Part shown: piece after piece, positions 16,797 through 24,722 of the stretch
How the letters are laid out: every line of letters begins with the position of its first letter
Numbering within the stretch: position 1 is the first letter of the stretch
Source: Lachnospiraceae bacterium
GTDB taxonomy: Bacteria > Bacillota > Clostridia > Lachnospirales > Lachnospiraceae
DNA: 34,898 nucleotides
Assembly (NCBI GenBank): GCA_028706005.1
Contig: JAQWCI010000007.1
Span: 1 to 34,898 of the forward strand
Direction: 5' to 3'
Made by a program: the position numbers and the translations under genes
The notes under the pieces: generated by a model
Seen by the model: the letters and a program-made list of their open reading frames with translations, nothing else
Database searches by the model: none
What the model was told of the DNA's origin: nothing

Positions 16797-18200
16797 ATGA
16801 ATAAGAAAAAGGCATTATCACTTGTTTTGGTCACTGCACTTGCAGGATCAGCGCTGATCACAGGGTGCGGATCACAGAGCACGGCATCAACAGATACAGC
16901 GGCAACAACAGCAGCTACGCAGGAAAGCGCTGCTGCGGAAAGCACGGCAGCTGCGGAAACAGAAACAGCAAATGGCGAGCTTCCGACAATCAAATTTGTC
17001 CACGGCTATTATCAGACAGCAGAGGAATGGCCGGCAGCTGAAGTTATGAGACAGATTTACGCTGATTTCGCGGAACTCCACAAAGATGAATACACATTTG
17101 AGGCAGTGGCGGATGAGACAGGCGGCGAGGGCATATACAACACGGCGCTCAACGATCTCAGTTCAGGAGAGTTTTATGACATCGCTGATTTCGGCGGCTG
17201 GGACATCACACCTGTAGCTTCAGAAGCAGGAGCAATCCTTGATCTCAAGCCTTATCTCGATGAGGATCAGGCATTCAAGGATGGAGTAGGCGTCTGCTAC
17301 GATCAGAACCTCACAGATGACGGCAAGATCTACACAGTACGTGAGCAGGTAGAGGCAATCGGTTTCTGGTACAACGAGAACCTGTTCAACGAGGCAGGAG
17401 CTGACACACCTGACAAATGGCAGACATGGGATGATTTCAATACAGCTGTTGATAAACTTGTGGCAGCAGGCATCAATCCTTTCGGTCTGAACGGCGGCTG
17501 GCCGTCAAACATTCTCACAGGTGCAAGCCTTCAGAGAAATGAAGCTTCAAGAGAGTTTTACCAGAACGGACTTAATGTGACAGATTTCAATACTGACGCA
17601 TTCAAAGAGACAGTAGCATTCATGCAGGACGATGCGCTCGGCAAGATAGATACAGCATATTTCGGACCCGGCGGAGATGATGACAACGCTTATACTGATA
17701 CCTTCAAAGAAGGAAAGTCAGCAATGCTCTTTAACGGCGTATGGGCAGCAGGCGACGCAGCAGAAGTTGACGGTGCTAAGCCGGCAGTGTTCCCGACAGA
17801 TGAGCCCGGCAAGAAGGCAGCTCTTATGACAGGCGGATGCGGACTTGTTGTTTCATCAAAACTTGATGAAGCCCAGACAGCGGCAGCAATTGATTTCCTC
17901 AAGTACATGACAAGCCCTGAGATAGCGGCAAAGATAGTTGAAGCGGGCGTAGGCATGGCTCCTTCCACAACAGTGGACTATAAAGCAATTGAAGGAAATG
18001 TAACTGACGCAGCAGGAAAGCTCCTTGTTGAGGCATGCAACCTCTGCCAGAGCGCTGATTATCAGTCAGTTGGATTCGGAACAGCATTCGGCGGCGGTAT
18101 TGAAGGCGAAATGAGCGCCAAGTATGCAGGTCTTAAGGATGGATCAAAGACACCTGACGATGTAGCTCAGGAACTCAACGATTTTGTAGCAGCTGAGTAA
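16797..18200 (+). CDS. ABC transporter sugar-binding lipoprotein
   Basis: This is an extracellular solute-binding protein (family 1) that captures a sugar or oligosaccharide and delivers it to the two permeases downstream. The start is ATG 16797, six bases after GGGAGA. The ORF-track start at 16731 would add 22 non-signal residues. A lipoprotein signal peptide ends in the lipobox 'LITGC', then an Ala/Thr/Glu-rich linker of about 35 residues. The mature part begins 'LPTIKFVHGYYQTAEEW'. The motif 'IYTVREQVEAIGFWYNENLFNEAG' and a C-terminal 'GKKAALMTGGCGLVVSS...AAIDFLKYMTSPEIA' are typical. The protein is 467 aa. It is a paralogue of the broken binding protein at 28091. A terminator-like hairpin follows, as is usual where binding protein must outnumber permease. 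The ligand is unknown. Confidence 0.92.
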   Translation: MNKKKALSLVLVTALAGSALITGCGSQSTASTDTAATTAATQESAAAESTAAAETETANGELPTIKFVHGYYQTAEEWPAAEVMRQIYADFAELHKDEYTFEAVADETGGEGIYNTALNDLSSGEFYDIADFGGWDITPVASEAGAILDLKPYLDEDQAFKDGVGVCYDQNLTDDGKIYTVREQVEAIGFWYNENLFNEAGADTPDKWQTWDDFNTAVDKLVAAGINPFGLNGGWPSNILTGASLQRNEASREFYQNGLNVTDFNTDAFKETVAFMQDDALGKIDTAYFGPGGDDDNAYTDTFKEGKSAMLFNGVWAAGDAAEVDGAKPAVFPTDEPGKKAALMTGGCGLVVSSKLDEAQTAAAIDFLKYMTSPEIAAKIVEAGVGMAPSTTVDYKAIEGNVTDAAGKLLVEACNLCQSADYQSVGFGTAFGGGIEGEMSAKYAGLKDGSKTPDDVAQELNDFVAAE

Positions 18201-18232
18201 TAAGAACAGTAATTATTAACAGGCAGTAGTAT

Positions 18233-18262
18233 ACAGGGAAGCCGGAAAGGCTTCCCTGTTTT
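18233..18262 (+). terminator. Intercistronic hairpin between binding protein and permeases
   Basis: A perfect 11-bp stem (ACAGGGAAGCC / GGCTTCCCTGT) has a GGAAA loop and a short TTTT tail. It is probably a leaky terminator or RNA-stabilising hairpin that gives excess binding-protein mRNA. Confidence 0.75.
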
Positions 18263-18314
18263 AGAGAGAAGGCCGTGAGCATTTGCAATACCGCTCAGGC
18301 AAGGAGGAAATCCT

Positions 18315-19214
18315 GTGAAAAACAAGCAGAAGAGTATTTTTATAATTGTTTTCCTGCTTCCGTGTATCATAATGTGGCTCCTGATCTATGCATATCCTCT
18401 GGCAAATATCATTGTCACATCTTTCTGCAACTGGAATTACAAGAATTTTACGGCGCCGGAGTTTCCCGGTGTTGCTCATATGTTCGACAACTACATCAAA
18501 TTGTTCACACTGGACAATAATTTCAAGATGGGTCTTATAAATTCACTGAAATGGGTCGTCCTGACGCTTATAGTTCAGGTCCCGTTCACGCTTCTTGTAG
18601 CACTTGTTTTGTCCAAAAAACCACGTGGGTGGAGATTTACAAGAAACGCATTCGTAATCCCTAATATCATTTCATCAGCGGCAATCGGCCTTATCTTTAT
18701 GAATCTGTACAGCCCTTCACGCGGAATCGTGACGGAAATCTGCAATTTCTTCGTGCCAGGCAGCAATGTCAGTGTACTTACGGATTCAAGATATGCTTTC
18801 TGGGGCGTGACATTTTCATTCATTCTTTACGGCGGAACGAACTGTATCCTTCTGCTGACTCAGATATTCTCAATTGATCCATCGATGATAGAGGCGGCAA
18901 AGGTCGATGGCGCGAGCAATGGTCAGATAGACACGAAGATAATAATGCCGCTCCTGCGCCCGATGATAGGAACAGTGGCAGTGCTTGCTGCAAATTACGG
19001 ACTGCTCCTCTACAACGAGATCGCACTTATAACAAGAGGCGGCCCGGACAACAGCACATATTCCCTCAGCTACTATATTTACAAGACAGCTCTCGGCAGC
19101 ACGAAACTCAACTTTGCCAGAGGCAACGCGGCGGGCGTAGTCCAGTTCATACTTGGGATACTTCTCGTCGGTGCACTCAATAAGTTATTCAGGACGAATG
19201 AGTCAGAGGTATAA
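18315..19214 (+). CDS. ABC sugar transporter permease 1 (MalF/UgpA-like)
   Basis: This is an integral membrane subunit of a carbohydrate ABC importer (CUT1 type). The 299-aa protein has about six transmembrane helices, starting 'IFIIVFLLPCIIMWLLIYAYPLANII'. The EAA loop that contacts the ATPase is 'EAAKVDGASNGQIDTKIIMPLLRPMI'. The start is a GTG at 18315, set by AAGGAGG seven bases upstream. It follows the binding-protein gene after the hairpin at 18233-18262 and pairs with permease 2 about 90 bp downstream. No ATPase gene lies in the locus, so a shared MsmX/MsmK-type ATPase from elsewhere is likely used. The substrate cannot be read from the sequence. Confidence 0.93.
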   Translation: MKNKQKSIFIIVFLLPCIIMWLLIYAYPLANIIVTSFCNWNYKNFTAPEFPGVAHMFDNYIKLFTLDNNFKMGLINSLKWVVLTLIVQVPFTLLVALVLSKKPRGWRFTRNAFVIPNIISSAAIGLIFMNLYSPSRGIVTEICNFFVPGSNVSVLTDSRYAFWGVTFSFILYGGTNCILLLTQIFSIDPSMIEAAKVDGASNGQIDTKIIMPLLRPMIGTVAVLAANYGLLLYNEIALITRGGPDNSTYSLSYYIYKTALGSTKLNFARGNAAGVVQFILGILLVGALNKLFRTNESEV

Positions 19215-19226
19215 AGACAGCATTGC

Positions 19227-19253
19227 CCGGAAATCGCACAAGCGAAATTCCGG
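19227..19253 (+). repeat. Hairpin between the two permease genes
   Basis: CCGGAA pairs with TTCCGG and TCGC with GCGA (one bulge) around an ACAA loop. There is no T-run. It is probably an mRNA-stabilising or processing hairpin in the 92-nt intercistronic gap. Confidence 0.5.
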
Positions 19254-19306
19254 ATTGAGCCTGCGGCATGGTATGAATTCAAGATTGAAAGCGCGGAGAA
19301 AATATT

Positions 19307-20119
19307 ATGAGACGATTTCTGGCAAGATTTTTAGAGTATTTCGTGATGTTAGTAGTTCTTATTATTTCAATATATCCGATATGGTGGGTTTTTATATCAT
19401 CATTTAAAGCCAACCCCGGCGGTCTGGCACTTCCGGATGTATGGGTGTTTGACGGTTATAAGACCATCTTCACCAGCCTGAATATTCAACAGTACTTCAT
19501 GAACAGCATCATTGTAGCGGTGGCGTCAACTATCATAAGCGTTCTGATAGTGAGCCTTGCAGCATATGTTTCCGCAAGAATGGAGTTCAAGGGCAAGTCG
19601 ATAATATCACTTATGTTCGCTACGACACTCTTTATCCCGGCTGTTTCAATAAGCTTTCCCATTTACAGAATGCTGGGCGATCTGGGGCTGAAAGACACAA
19701 GGATAGGACTTGTTTTTGTATATTCCGGTCTTGGTATAGCGGTCACATATTTCATAATCCGCAGCTATTTCCTCACGATTCCCAAGGAGATGGAAGAGGC
19801 GGCAAGAATAGACGGATGCAGCTACTATGCGACATTCTTCAAGATCATAGTACCGATTGCAAAACCGGGACTTTCGACTGCAGCGATCCTTGTTTTCCTC
19901 AACAACTGGAACGAATACTACTTCGCATCCATATTGCTCAAGAGTAAAGACAAAATGACATTGCCGGCATTGCTCGGTCAGTTTACGACAGCGTATTCCA
20001 AAAATCTCAATGGTATGTTCTCGGCGATAATCGTCACGGTTGTTCCTACTATTGTTGTTTTCTGTCTGCTGTCTGAAACCTTTGTAAAGTCGTTGACTGC
20101 AGGGGCGGTTAAAGGTTAA
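19307..20119 (+). CDS. ABC sugar transporter permease 2 (MalG/UgpE-like)
   Basis: This is the second membrane subunit of the CUT1-type importer. The 270-aa protein has about six transmembrane helices. It opens 'FLEYFVMLVVLIISIYPIWWVFISSFK', followed by the extracytoplasmic 'LPDVWVFDGYKTIF' typical of MalG-type permeases. The EAA loop is 'MEEAARIDGCSYYATFFKIIVPIAKPGL'. ATG 19307 follows CGGAGAAAA. The C-terminus '...FVKSLTAGAVKG' is the family's usual ending. It is adjacent to a structured repeat region and then the fucosidase gene, consistent with one transport-and-hydrolysis operon. Confidence 0.93.
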   Translation: MRRFLARFLEYFVMLVVLIISIYPIWWVFISSFKANPGGLALPDVWVFDGYKTIFTSLNIQQYFMNSIIVAVASTIISVLIVSLAAYVSARMEFKGKSIISLMFATTLFIPAVSISFPIYRMLGDLGLKDTRIGLVFVYSGLGIAVTYFIIRSYFLTIPKEMEEAARIDGCSYYATFFKIIVPIAKPGLSTAAILVFLNNWNEYYFASILLKSKDKMTLPALLGQFTTAYSKNLNGMFSAIIVTVVPTIVVFCLLSETFVKSLTAGAVKG

Positions 20120-20214
20120 TGCGACGTGAAAAGCCGTCGCATACGAAGTTGCGCCGGAGGCGCAACTTCGGGGCAGAGGAATAGCGTAGGTTCTAAAGCG
20201 ACGTGAAAAGCCGT
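20119..20214. repeat. Compound repeat: 17-bp direct repeats flanking a 12-bp stem-loop
   Basis: GCGACGTGAAAAGCCGT occurs at 20121-20137 and again at 20198-20214. The first copy sits in an 8-bp hairpin (ATGCGACG / CGTCGCAT, 20119-20142). Between the copies is a perfect 12-bp stem with a 3-nt loop: CGAAGTTGCGCC, GGA, GGCGCAACTTCG (20144-20170). It fills the 111-nt gap between permease 2 and the GH29 gene. It resembles a small dispersed (REP- or MITE-like) element, but only a genome-wide search could show that. Confidence 0.7.
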
Positions 20215-20230
20215 AAAAATTGGAGGATTT

Positions 20231-21547
20231 ATGAACATAATTGAAGACAGGGAGAGAAGGACCGCATGGTTCTCAAAAGACAGGTTCGGGATGTTCATCC
20301 ACTGGGGTCTTTACGCGATCCCGGGGAGAGGCGAGTGGGTACAGAGCGACGAGCAGATCAATCAGGACAAGTACGCAGAGTACTTTGACGAGTGGAACCC
20401 AACGCATTATGACCCGGTGAAGTGGGCAAAGATGGCCAAACAGGCCGGAATGAAATATGCGATCCTCACCACGAAGCATCATGAGGGGTTCTGTCTCTTC
20501 GACAGTGCATATACAGATTACAAATCAACAAACACAAAGTGTGGCAGGGATCTCGTGCGCGAATTCGTCGATGCTTTCCGTGCGGAAGGTCTCAAGGTCG
20601 GATTTTACTATTCACTTCTTGACTGGCATCATCCGGATTATCCTGCATACGGCGATATGTACCATGGCGACCGCAACAATAAGGCTCTCATGGGCAAAAC
20701 ACATAACTTCGAAAACTATCTCACCTATCTTCATAATCAGGTGAGGGAGCTCATGACAAATTACGGCAAGATAGATATTCTCTGGTTTGATTTTTCGTAC
20801 AAGGGACATATGGGCGAGGACTGGCACGGAACGGAACTTGTGAAACTGGTAAAGAGCCTTCAGCCCGATATCATCATGAACGGGCGGCTTGAAGCCAATG
20901 GTGAGAATTACGGCTCTGTCATGACTGATGAACCTAATGTTTTCTCGGGAGATTTTGCGTCTCCTGAAATGATAATCCCACCGGCAGGACTGCAGACGCC
21001 GTCAGGCATGGATGTGCCGTGGGAAGCTTGTTTTACCCTGAATAACAACTGGGGCTACGCGCCGAACGATAAACAGCACAAGAATCCAAGACAGATCATA
21101 AAGAAGCTTGTTGAGTGCGTGAGTAAGAACGGAAATATGCTCCTCAATGTTTCTCCTACCGCGAAGGGGGATATACCACAGTGGCAGCAGGATGTGCTTG
21201 GAACAGTCGGAAACTGGATAAGAGATAACGGCGACAGTATATATGGCTGCGGCAGATCTGAGTTCCCGAAGCCCGAATGGGGAAGATACACACAGAATGG
21301 CAACAAACTATATGCACATATCATGGAAGAGAGCATAGGAGCTGTTGCGCTGCCGGGACTTAAGGGCCGGATAGAAAAGGCCAGAAGACTTTCTGATGGT
21401 TTCGAGATGGTTACAATGACGCCCTGGGTCGCAAAGGAATTCCCGGATTGTGAGTTCATAAATTATGGACTGCCGGAATATTTCTCATTCACTACAGATG
21501 AAGAAATAGACACTGTGATAGAAATAACGCTGAAGGAAGAAGGGTAA
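20231..21547 (+). CDS. GH29 alpha-L-fucosidase-like glycoside hydrolase, intracellular
   Basis: GH29 enzymes cleave alpha-L-fucosyl residues with retention of configuration. The 438-aa protein starts at ATG 20231 behind TTGGAGGATTT. The TIM-barrel catalytic domain has the hallmark 'FGMFIHWGLYAIPGRGEWV', then 'YDPVKWAKMAKQAGMKYAILTTKHHEGFCLFDS', 'GLKVGFYYSLLDWHH' and 'IDILWFDFSYKG'. The last holds the predicted nucleophile at Asp187. 'NGNMLLNVSPTAKGDIP' ends the barrel, and a short C-terminal beta domain follows. There is no signal peptide, so it acts on imported sugars. The sequence is compact compared with secreted fucosidases that carry extra binding modules. Exact specificity (fucose or another 6-deoxy sugar, and linkage) is not visible. 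It is six bases from the GH65 gene. Confidence 0.9.
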   Translation: MNIIEDRERRTAWFSKDRFGMFIHWGLYAIPGRGEWVQSDEQINQDKYAEYFDEWNPTHYDPVKWAKMAKQAGMKYAILTTKHHEGFCLFDSAYTDYKSTNTKCGRDLVREFVDAFRAEGLKVGFYYSLLDWHHPDYPAYGDMYHGDRNNKALMGKTHNFENYLTYLHNQVRELMTNYGKIDILWFDFSYKGHMGEDWHGTELVKLVKSLQPDIIMNGRLEANGENYGSVMTDEPNVFSGDFASPEMIIPPAGLQTPSGMDVPWEACFTLNNNWGYAPNDKQHKNPRQIIKKLVECVSKNGNMLLNVSPTAKGDIPQWQQDVLGTVGNWIRDNGDSIYGCGRSEFPKPEWGRYTQNGNKLYAHIMEESIGAVALPGLKGRIEKARRLSDGFEMVTMTPWVAKEFPDCEFINYGLPEYFSFTTDEEIDTVIEITLKEEG

Positions 21548-21553
21548 TTTCTG

Positions 21554-23809
21554 ATGGGATGGCTTGTCAGTGAAGAGAATTTCGACAAATCGAAGATAGA
21601 ATTATTCGGCAGCAAATTCTGTATAGGAAATGGAAATTTCGGATACAGGGGAACGCTTGAGGAATATGGTAAGGAGCAGCTCTGCGCTCTGACATTGTCG
21701 GAGATATATGATGATAATGGCTGCGGCTGGCGTGAACCCGTAAATATGCCCAATCCTTTTCACATAAACCTGAGTGTCGGCGGCGGGAATATTTCTGTTC
21801 TTGGCAGCAATGTGGCAAAACATGAGCAAAGCCTTGATATTAAGCATGGAATACACAGCAGGAACACGACGTTTGTGACTGGCAGCGGCAGCAGGGTCAG
21901 TGTCAGCTCCGAACGCTTCGCGAGCATGGCAGCGCCTGAGCTCATCGCAGAGAAATATATGCTCTCAGCGGATTCAGACATTGATATTGTCATGAATGCA
22001 GGCCCTGATATGGATGTATGGGACATAAACGGTCCTCATTTTAATGTGATCCGCAGTGAGTCTTCGGGAGGAAATACGGACAATCATTTCCTCATCGAAA
22101 CAATAGAGAAGAAGTACCAGGTCTCAATGTGTGTGAGTTATCTTGTGCAGACCGGCTGTGATTATAAGCAGGACGGGAATCAGTACACAATACATCTGAC
22201 AAAGGATGATTCATTTCTGCTGACAACATATGCGGTCATCACCAAGGGCATCCACTGCGCTGATCCTTTTGCGGAATCTCGTGCAAAGTGCGAATGTTTT
22301 GCAGGGAAAGGTTTTGACCAGGTCCTTAAGGAACATGAGGCAGTGATAGAAAAGAGATGGAGATCATACGACATTGAGATAGAGGGTGACCCGTATGCGC
22401 AGCTTGCTGTGAGATACAGCATATATCTGCTCCTTATCGCTGCTCCATTCCACACGGAAGGCATTGCGATACCGGCCAGGGGCCTGTCAGGGCAGGTCTA
22501 CAAAGGAGCTATGTTCTGGGATACGGAAATCTACATGCTCCAGATGTTCCTGTTCGAGGAACCTGAGATAGCAAAGAACCTTGTTATGTACAGGGTAAAA
22601 CATCTGAAGGAAGCCCTGGAAAAGGCTGCAGAGTTCGGTTATGAGGGCGCATTCTATCCGTGGGAGAGCCAGGAGACGGGAAAAGACGGCTGCACGCTCT
22701 ACAATCTCACTGACATATTTACGGGAAGAAAGATGAGGACATATTTCAGGGACAAACAGATCCATATAAGCCCTGATGTCGTATTCGGCTTATACAAATA
22801 CATGGAGATCACCGGGGATTATTCGATACTCCTGCAAGGCGGAACAGAGGTCATTCTGGAGTGCGCAAGGTTCCTTTATTCGTACTCGTATTTCAAGAAA
22901 TCCAGGAACAGATATGAGCTTCTTGATGTGACAGGTGCTGACGAATATCACGAGAGAGTCAACAATAACGCTTATACGAATTATATGGCGAAGATGGCAC
23001 TGAAGTGTGCTGTTGATACACGCGCGTATATGGAGAAGAATCATAAGGCGGAGTGGGATTCGATCGTAAAGAAGCTTAAGTTTGAGGACGATCTCGCACA
23101 TATTGATGAGATGCACAGGCTTATCTATACGCCTGCGCCAGGCAAAGACGGCGTGATAGAGCAGTTCGACGGGTATTTCAAAGAAGAGGATCTTTCTGTC
23201 AGAGAACTTTACAGCAGACGTATCAAAGAAAACGAATATCTGGGGAGCCTATGCGGTCTTGCGGTAAACACTCAGATCCTCAAGCAGGCAGATGTGGTCC
23301 TTATGATGAGCCTCCGTCCTGATCAGTTCACAAAAGAGGAAAAACGAGCCAACTGGGATTACTACGAGAAGAGGACAGAGCACGGTTCGAGCCTGAGTAC
23401 CTGCATTTATGCGTTGCTCGCGGCCGAGATTGATGAGAAGACTTACGCTTATGACTACATGATGAAAGCCGCGACGATAGATCTTGTCGGGAATTACAAG
23501 CTCTACCTCGGAGATCTTTATATAGGCGGCACGCATCCTGCGGCAAACGGCGGAACATGGATGGTAACAGTCCTGGGATTCGGCGGACTCAGGGTAAATG
23601 CGGACGGAGTGAGTTTTGTGCCTGACCTGCCGGACAGTTGGAATTCAATGTCATATCACTTCGCGTGCAGGGGATATGAGGCTGACTGCAAGCTTACGAA
23701 GACCACAATGACACTTCACCTTACCGGGCAGAAGAAGAGCGGATTTTTGTTCAATATAGGCGGCAAAACATATGAAATGACGGATGACAGCATAACTGTG
23801 AACTACTGA
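21554..23809 (+). CDS. GH65 glycoside hydrolase/phosphorylase
   Basis: GH65 enzymes act on alpha-glucosides such as maltose, kojibiose, nigerose or glucosyl-rhamnose. Most are inverting phosphorylases that release beta-glucose-1-phosphate, and some are hydrolases. The 751-aa length fits. The N-terminal beta-sandwich starts 'FCIGNGNFGYRGTLEEYG'. The (alpha/alpha)6 barrel holds 'MFWDTEIYMLQMFLFEEPEIAKNLVMYR', 'GAFYPWESQETG' and the catalytic acid in 'VTGADEYHERVNNNAYTNYM' (Glu464). 'EHGSSLSTCIYALLAAEI' follows near the C-terminal domain. There is no signal peptide. I cannot decide phosphorylase versus hydrolase from the sequence by eye. It is six bases after GH29 and 13 bases before a HAD gene; a phosphatase/mutase partner would suit a phosphorylase, but that HAD is not a typical beta-phosphoglucomutase and is broken. 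Confidence 0.92.
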   Translation: MGWLVSEENFDKSKIELFGSKFCIGNGNFGYRGTLEEYGKEQLCALTLSEIYDDNGCGWREPVNMPNPFHINLSVGGGNISVLGSNVAKHEQSLDIKHGIHSRNTTFVTGSGSRVSVSSERFASMAAPELIAEKYMLSADSDIDIVMNAGPDMDVWDINGPHFNVIRSESSGGNTDNHFLIETIEKKYQVSMCVSYLVQTGCDYKQDGNQYTIHLTKDDSFLLTTYAVITKGIHCADPFAESRAKCECFAGKGFDQVLKEHEAVIEKRWRSYDIEIEGDPYAQLAVRYSIYLLLIAAPFHTEGIAIPARGLSGQVYKGAMFWDTEIYMLQMFLFEEPEIAKNLVMYRVKHLKEALEKAAEFGYEGAFYPWESQETGKDGCTLYNLTDIFTGRKMRTYFRDKQIHISPDVVFGLYKYMEITGDYSILLQGGTEVILECARFLYSYSYFKKSRNRYELLDVTGADEYHERVNNNAYTNYMAKMALKCAVDTRAYMEKNHKAEWDSIVKKLKFEDDLAHIDEMHRLIYTPAPGKDGVIEQFDGYFKEEDLSVRELYSRRIKENEYLGSLCGLAVNTQILKQADVVLMMSLRPDQFTKEEKRANWDYYEKRTEHGSSLSTCIYALLAAEIDEKTYAYDYMMKAATIDLVGNYKLYLGDLYIGGTHPAANGGTWMVTVLGFGGLRVNADGVSFVPDLPDSWNSMSYHFACRGYEADCKLTKTTMTLHLTGQKKSGFLFNIGGKTYEMTDDSITVNY

Positions 23810-23822
23810 GGAGCGAAAGATC

Positions 23823-24686
23823 ATGGCAAAGTATAAATGTGTTTTTTTTGATTGGGACGGGACTGCGGTCGAATCGAGGACTGCTCCGGCTGAAGATGTT
23901 TTGAAGGCTATGGTACCTGTACTTAGAGCGGGCGTAAAGCTTATAATAGTGAGTGGAACGACAATAGAGAATATCGCGGAAGGCAGCATTGAGAAGAACA
24001 TTCCGGAAGACTGCCTCGGAAATCTCTATCTCGGTCTCGGCAGGGGTGCCTTTGATTACGGCTTTAAAGACGGCAAGCCTGTGATAATAAACAGTATGCT
24101 GCCTGATAAGAATACACTGCTGAAGATCCATTCAGCCAGTTTTGACCTGCATACGAAGCTGCTGCGGGATTACGATCTGAATTCGGACATCGTTTTCTCG
24201 AGACCAAATTACTGTAAGGTCGATCTCATGGCAGATCACGATCGCGGCGGTAAACTTTTCCTTCAGCAGAGTGAAATCGGGATGGTACAGGAGAAACTGA
24301 AGAGAAAAGGAATTTCAGAAGGTCTTGCAGATGTCATCAGGATGGCGGATGATATGGGTACAAAGTAAGATTTACCTCTTTGTTCGACAACTGATGCCAA
24401 GTATATCGAGATCGGCATAACAACAAAGAGCGATAATGTTGATTACTTCATGAAAAACGTACTGTACAAAGAGGGAATAAAGGCCGAAGATTGCTGCTTT
24501 GTCGGGGATGAGTTCACATATCTCACCGACGGGATCAGAGGGAGCGACGCCTACATGATAACGGAAGCCACAAAGAATGGAACCTTTATTGATGTGTCCG
24601 AAAATCCGTGGAAACTGCCGGACGAAGTAAGAAATATCGGAGGCGGCGTAAGCGCATTTAAAGAATTCCTTTCTTCTGTGCTCTGA
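23823..24686 (+). pseudogene. HAD-superfamily (class IIB-like) phosphatase, interrupted by an in-frame TAA
   Basis: Motif I is 'CVFFDWDGTAVES' near the N-terminus and motif II is 'LIIVSGTT'. A cap region of about 110 residues follows, then TAA at 24366-24368 (codon 182). Reading on in the same frame gives an uninterrupted 'DLPLCSTTDAKYIEIGITTKSDNVD', with the motif III lysine in 'TTKSD', motif IV 'VGDEFTYLTDG' and a natural C-terminus at 24686. The gene is therefore one 288-codon frame broken by a single stop, possibly AAA to TAA. The truncated product lacks motifs III and IV and should be inactive. Its place directly after GH65 suggests a role in the sugar-phosphate step, but motif and cap layout are not those of beta-phosphoglucomutase. 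A sequencing error is the main alternative to a real lesion. Confidence 0.85.
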
Positions 24687-24722
24687 GGGTGGTTTTGCGG
24701 TTGCGCTCCCTGGAGGACATAA

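Noticed and set aside
20121-20214. CRISPR array from the two 17-bp direct repeats
   Set aside because: There are only two short copies, the spacer contains its own stem-loop, and no cas genes are present.
23823-24686. HAD gene as a beta-phosphoglucomutase partner of GH65
   Set aside because: Motif I is DWDGTA rather than DLDGV, and the large cap lies between motifs II and III, as in class IIB HADs, so bPGM is not supported.
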